From Bacteroidota bacterium (GTDB taxonomy: Bacteria > Bacteroidota > Bacteroidia > Bacteroidales > VadinHA17), in contig JAKQPD010000318.1 of NCBI GenBank assembly GCA_029564935.1, forward strand, positions 28,168 through 92,167: a stretch of 64,000 nucleotides of DNA. The letters run 5' to 3'. Shown here one piece after another: positions 61,625-64,000 of the stretch. Under the pieces are notes generated by a model, which did no database searches, was not told the origin of the DNA, and saw nothing but the letters and a program-made list of their open reading frames with translations. The position numbers and the translations under genes are program-made. The first letter of the stretch is position 1. Each line of letters starts with the position of its first letter.

Positions 61625-63373
61625 ATGATTACTGAAACAGCTGTTGACTTTTCCGATCAAAGGACCCTAGAAAAGTACTCCTCAGCTTTTACCCTCTCCG
61701 ATATGGAGATATTCATTTTTCCCGAGCTGTTCTATCCTCTTGTTCTCGCAAATATCATGTCGCCCGTTATCTGGGAATGGAGAAAGGACCCATGGTTCAA
61801 TGATATAGAGAAAAAGAGTTTTAATTATAAAATTAACAGGATCAAGCAGTTCATTATCCAGAACTATGTTTTTAACCTCGATCTGTCTACCTGGGGCCTC
61901 ACAACAAAAAGCCGTGAGATTGAAAGATTCAGGGATTTCTTCGACATGGATATGCTGAAGCAGTCAAATGCACTTTTCGGGTACGAGGGTGATAAATACT
62001 ACTTTGATATTGATATCAGGAAGCACTTCGGACTGGACAAATTCAATACGGATGTGATCCCGTACTGGAAGACCGAGACTGTTGAGGCGATGACAGCTTT
62101 CAGATACAAAGATAATTTTACTACAGGCGCAGGCGAATGCGTCTCGCTATCAGCGCTGTACGCTGCAGCCATATTTATTATAGCCAGGATACCTCTCGAA
62201 AAAATATTCCTCATAGCCACACCGCTGCATTCGCAAAATTTCATTCCCGAAAAGGAAGGTATTATAACCAATAACCGCAGAATAGTCACAAAAAACATGT
62301 GGTTTAACGGTACTTCCCTTTCCGAAAAGGCAAGAAGAGCCCTGGAAAATGAGAAAGTAACAATAGTAAGCCATATTTCAGGATACATTCATACAGTCAA
62401 TGAGACTGCCACAATCGACAGGAAATCCTATGAATATTTTTCAAAAAAGCTCAGGGACTTCCTCCGTACAGATCTTACTCCGGAAGTATTTATAAATTTT
62501 CTAAGATTCAAATCAAAGTATAAATCACTTTTCCAGGTTGTGTGTGAATGTTCGGGTATCAAACGGTATATCACTCTTGAAAAAATGTTTGAATATGAAC
62601 ACACAAGCAAATACAGTGTATCTGCTGAAACAAGGGACCTTCTGATCAAAGAGATCGAAGGAGATGAATTTCATCTCAGCCCCTTTCCGGGGAAGATCTT
62701 TCTTCATCAGGCAGAGGATATACTTAAGGAAAATACCGGAAGGAGCATTCAGGAGCTTGAGAAACAATTCCTGGAACTGAATTCTGATATCCGGCCCGGG
62801 GCAATAACAGAACTGTTCAGGGATATTTCAACGTTTATTGTAACCGAGCCCAGGTTACCGGATGTAGCTAAAAATTATCTTCCGTCCGTTTCACCGGAAA
62901 TAACACTTGAGGATACACGTGAAAAAATTGTGACAAAAATTCATCGTCTTTCCGCGAAATCCGAAACAGCGCTTCTGACGTTATATGTTTACAGGCAGAT
63001 GGACATGACAGACTGGAAGCCGTTCATCAAAGCGGCAATTGAGCGGAATCCCGTTTGTTTTGACGATCTGAACGGCAGAAGCATAAAAGAAGTATCTGTC
63101 ATTCTTGAGAAACTGCACAATGAATCAATTTATGACGGCCAGCGACTGGCTTTGCCTGATGAAGTCTGGAATTTCTGCCGCGGTGACGGAATCGAGAAAG
63201 CATTCCTTCTTGCCGATTTCATAATTAAAAAAGATCCTTCTGCAGAATTATCTGTTACAATAGATAACAGGAATGTTATTCTGAACCATGGAGGTAATGA
63301 TTACCGGTTCATATCACATAAAAATCTCAGGAAAACAATCCGTATCCGGGGGAATAATTACGAAATCGTATAA
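61625..63373 (+). CDS. Conserved hypothetical protein with transglutaminase-like Cys/His segment
   Basis: 582 aa; GAGECVSLSALYAAAIFIIARIPLEKIFLIATPLHSQNFI resembles the Cys...His core of transglutaminase-like proteases. Family assignment uncertain. Confidence 0.6.
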   Translation: MITETAVDFSDQRTLEKYSSAFTLSDMEIFIFPELFYPLVLANIMSPVIWEWRKDPWFNDIEKKSFNYKINRIKQFIIQNYVFNLDLSTWGLTTKSREIERFRDFFDMDMLKQSNALFGYEGDKYYFDIDIRKHFGLDKFNTDVIPYWKTETVEAMTAFRYKDNFTTGAGECVSLSALYAAAIFIIARIPLEKIFLIATPLHSQNFIPEKEGIITNNRRIVTKNMWFNGTSLSEKARRALENEKVTIVSHISGYIHTVNETATIDRKSYEYFSKKLRDFLRTDLTPEVFINFLRFKSKYKSLFQVVCECSGIKRYITLEKMFEYEHTSKYSVSAETRDLLIKEIEGDEFHLSPFPGKIFLHQAEDILKENTGRSIQELEKQFLELNSDIRPGAITELFRDISTFIVTEPRLPDVAKNYLPSVSPEITLEDTREKIVTKIHRLSAKSETALLTLYVYRQMDMTDWKPFIKAAIERNPVCFDDLNGRSIKEVSVILEKLHNESIYDGQRLALPDEVWNFCRGDGIEKAFLLADFIIKKDPSAELSVTIDNRNVILNHGGNDYRFISHKNLRKTIRIRGNNYEIV

Positions 63374-63397
63374 TTATATTTTTTTATCATGGTAGAT

Positions 63398-63773
63398 GTA
63401 GGGCCACGCCATGGCGATGTGTGTAGGGCCACATCATGGGATTGTAGGGCCACGCAATTGGATGGTAGGCTACATCATGGGATTGTAGGGCCACGCCATG
63501 GCGATGTGTGGGGGGCACATCATTGGATTGTAGGGCCACGCCATGGCGATTGTAGGGCCACGCAATTGGCGATTGTAGGGCCACGCAATTGGATTGTAGG
63601 GCCACACAATTGGATTGTAGGCCACACCATGGGATTGTAGGGCCACACCATGGCGATGTGTGGGGGGCACATCATTGGATTGTAGGGCCACGCCATGGCG
63701 TGGCCCTACGGGTACATGGGGATACATACGTAAGGACATGCCATGGCATGTCCCTACCATGGCATGTCTCTAC
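63398..63773. repeat. Palindrome-derived repeat array (GTAGGGCCACGCCATGG half-units, 20-25 nt period, ending in full palindromes)
   Basis: Unit starts at 63398, 63423, 63444, 63465, 63485, 63510, 63530, 63552, 63575, 63596, 63617, 63637, 63662 and 63682. Complete 28-nt palindrome 63682-63709; second-variant palindrome 63730-63757 with one mismatch; right-arm half-unit 63758-63773. Confidence 0.95.
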
Positions 63774-63877
63774 CATGGAATAATCCAATAAAATAACCCC
63801 GGCAATTCATTAAACGTCAATGCAGATTATTACAGGACCCCGATCAATTAATAATTAAATCAGATCTTATGTAGAAA

Positions 63878-64000
63878 TTATCGCAAAACAATATCCTTTA
63901 TTACCTCCGTCCCTGATCTTGCATTCAGCTTTTCTTTCAACGCCTGACGGAGCATAAGAAGTTCATTCCTGACTACCGATGATTTCAGATGAACATAAAG
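63878..64000 (-). CDS. DUF721/DciA-like protein, C-terminal fragment (truncated by window edge)
   Basis: Minus-strand reading LYVHLKSSVVRNELLMLRQALKEKLNARSGTEVIKDIVLR* resembles the C-terminus of DUF721 proteins. Not in the supplied ORF track. Confidence 0.7.
   Translation of the reverse strand, partial: LYVHLKSSVVRNELLMLRQALKEKLNARSGTEVIKDIVLR

Noticed and set aside
63398-63709. Possible CRISPR array
   Set aside because: Period of 20-25 nt with repeat units abutting each other, no unique spacers, no cas genes in the window.
63387-63783. ORFs on both strands through the repeat array (e.g. MALQSNCVALQSPIAWPYNRHGVALQS..., MVDVGPRHGDVCRATSWDCRATQ...)
   Set aside because: They are translations of the palindromic repeat in different frames; open on both strands because of the repeat composition. 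No start context or domain.

Overview
The window is a gene-dense chromosomal segment from a member of the Bacteroidota. Supporting evidence: a TonB/ExbB/ExbD/ExbD cluster of Bacteroidota type, a T9SS-type C-terminal sorting domain, TAnnTTTG-like -7 promoter elements, and a long SecA with a C-terminal zinc motif. Most of it is housekeeping: rarA, rnpB (minus strand, absent from the ORF track), queA, truA, aroE, folD, ffh, argS, ligA, dapA, secA, ferritin, dnaX, rpsF-rpsR-rplI, ridA, lptD-like, amidase, MCE protein, dnaA, galK, rsmI-like, two FKBP-type PPIases, DHH phosphoesterase, ndk, and a DUF721/DciA-like gene running off the right edge. The candidate biological system is an AMMECR1/MEMO/radical-SAM cluster (27946-32728). 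In it MEMO and AMMECR1 are fused in one ORF, and a multi-TM spermidine-synthase-like protein with degraded catalytic motifs sits between the fusion and the radical SAM enzyme. The most unusual non-coding signal is a family of palindromic repeats. A perfect 28-nt palindrome at 14726-14753 and a sequence variant at 63682-63709 differ by compensatory changes that keep both perfectly palindromic. The second copy ends an array of about 13 half-palindrome units with a 20-25 nt period (63398-63709). Other palindromes (5939-6017), heptameric tandem repeats and a 12-nt expanded hairpin cluster at gene 3' ends, in several cases containing the stop codon. No CRISPR array, tRNA, transposase or prophage was recognised. 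All assignments come from reading motifs; no searches were run.
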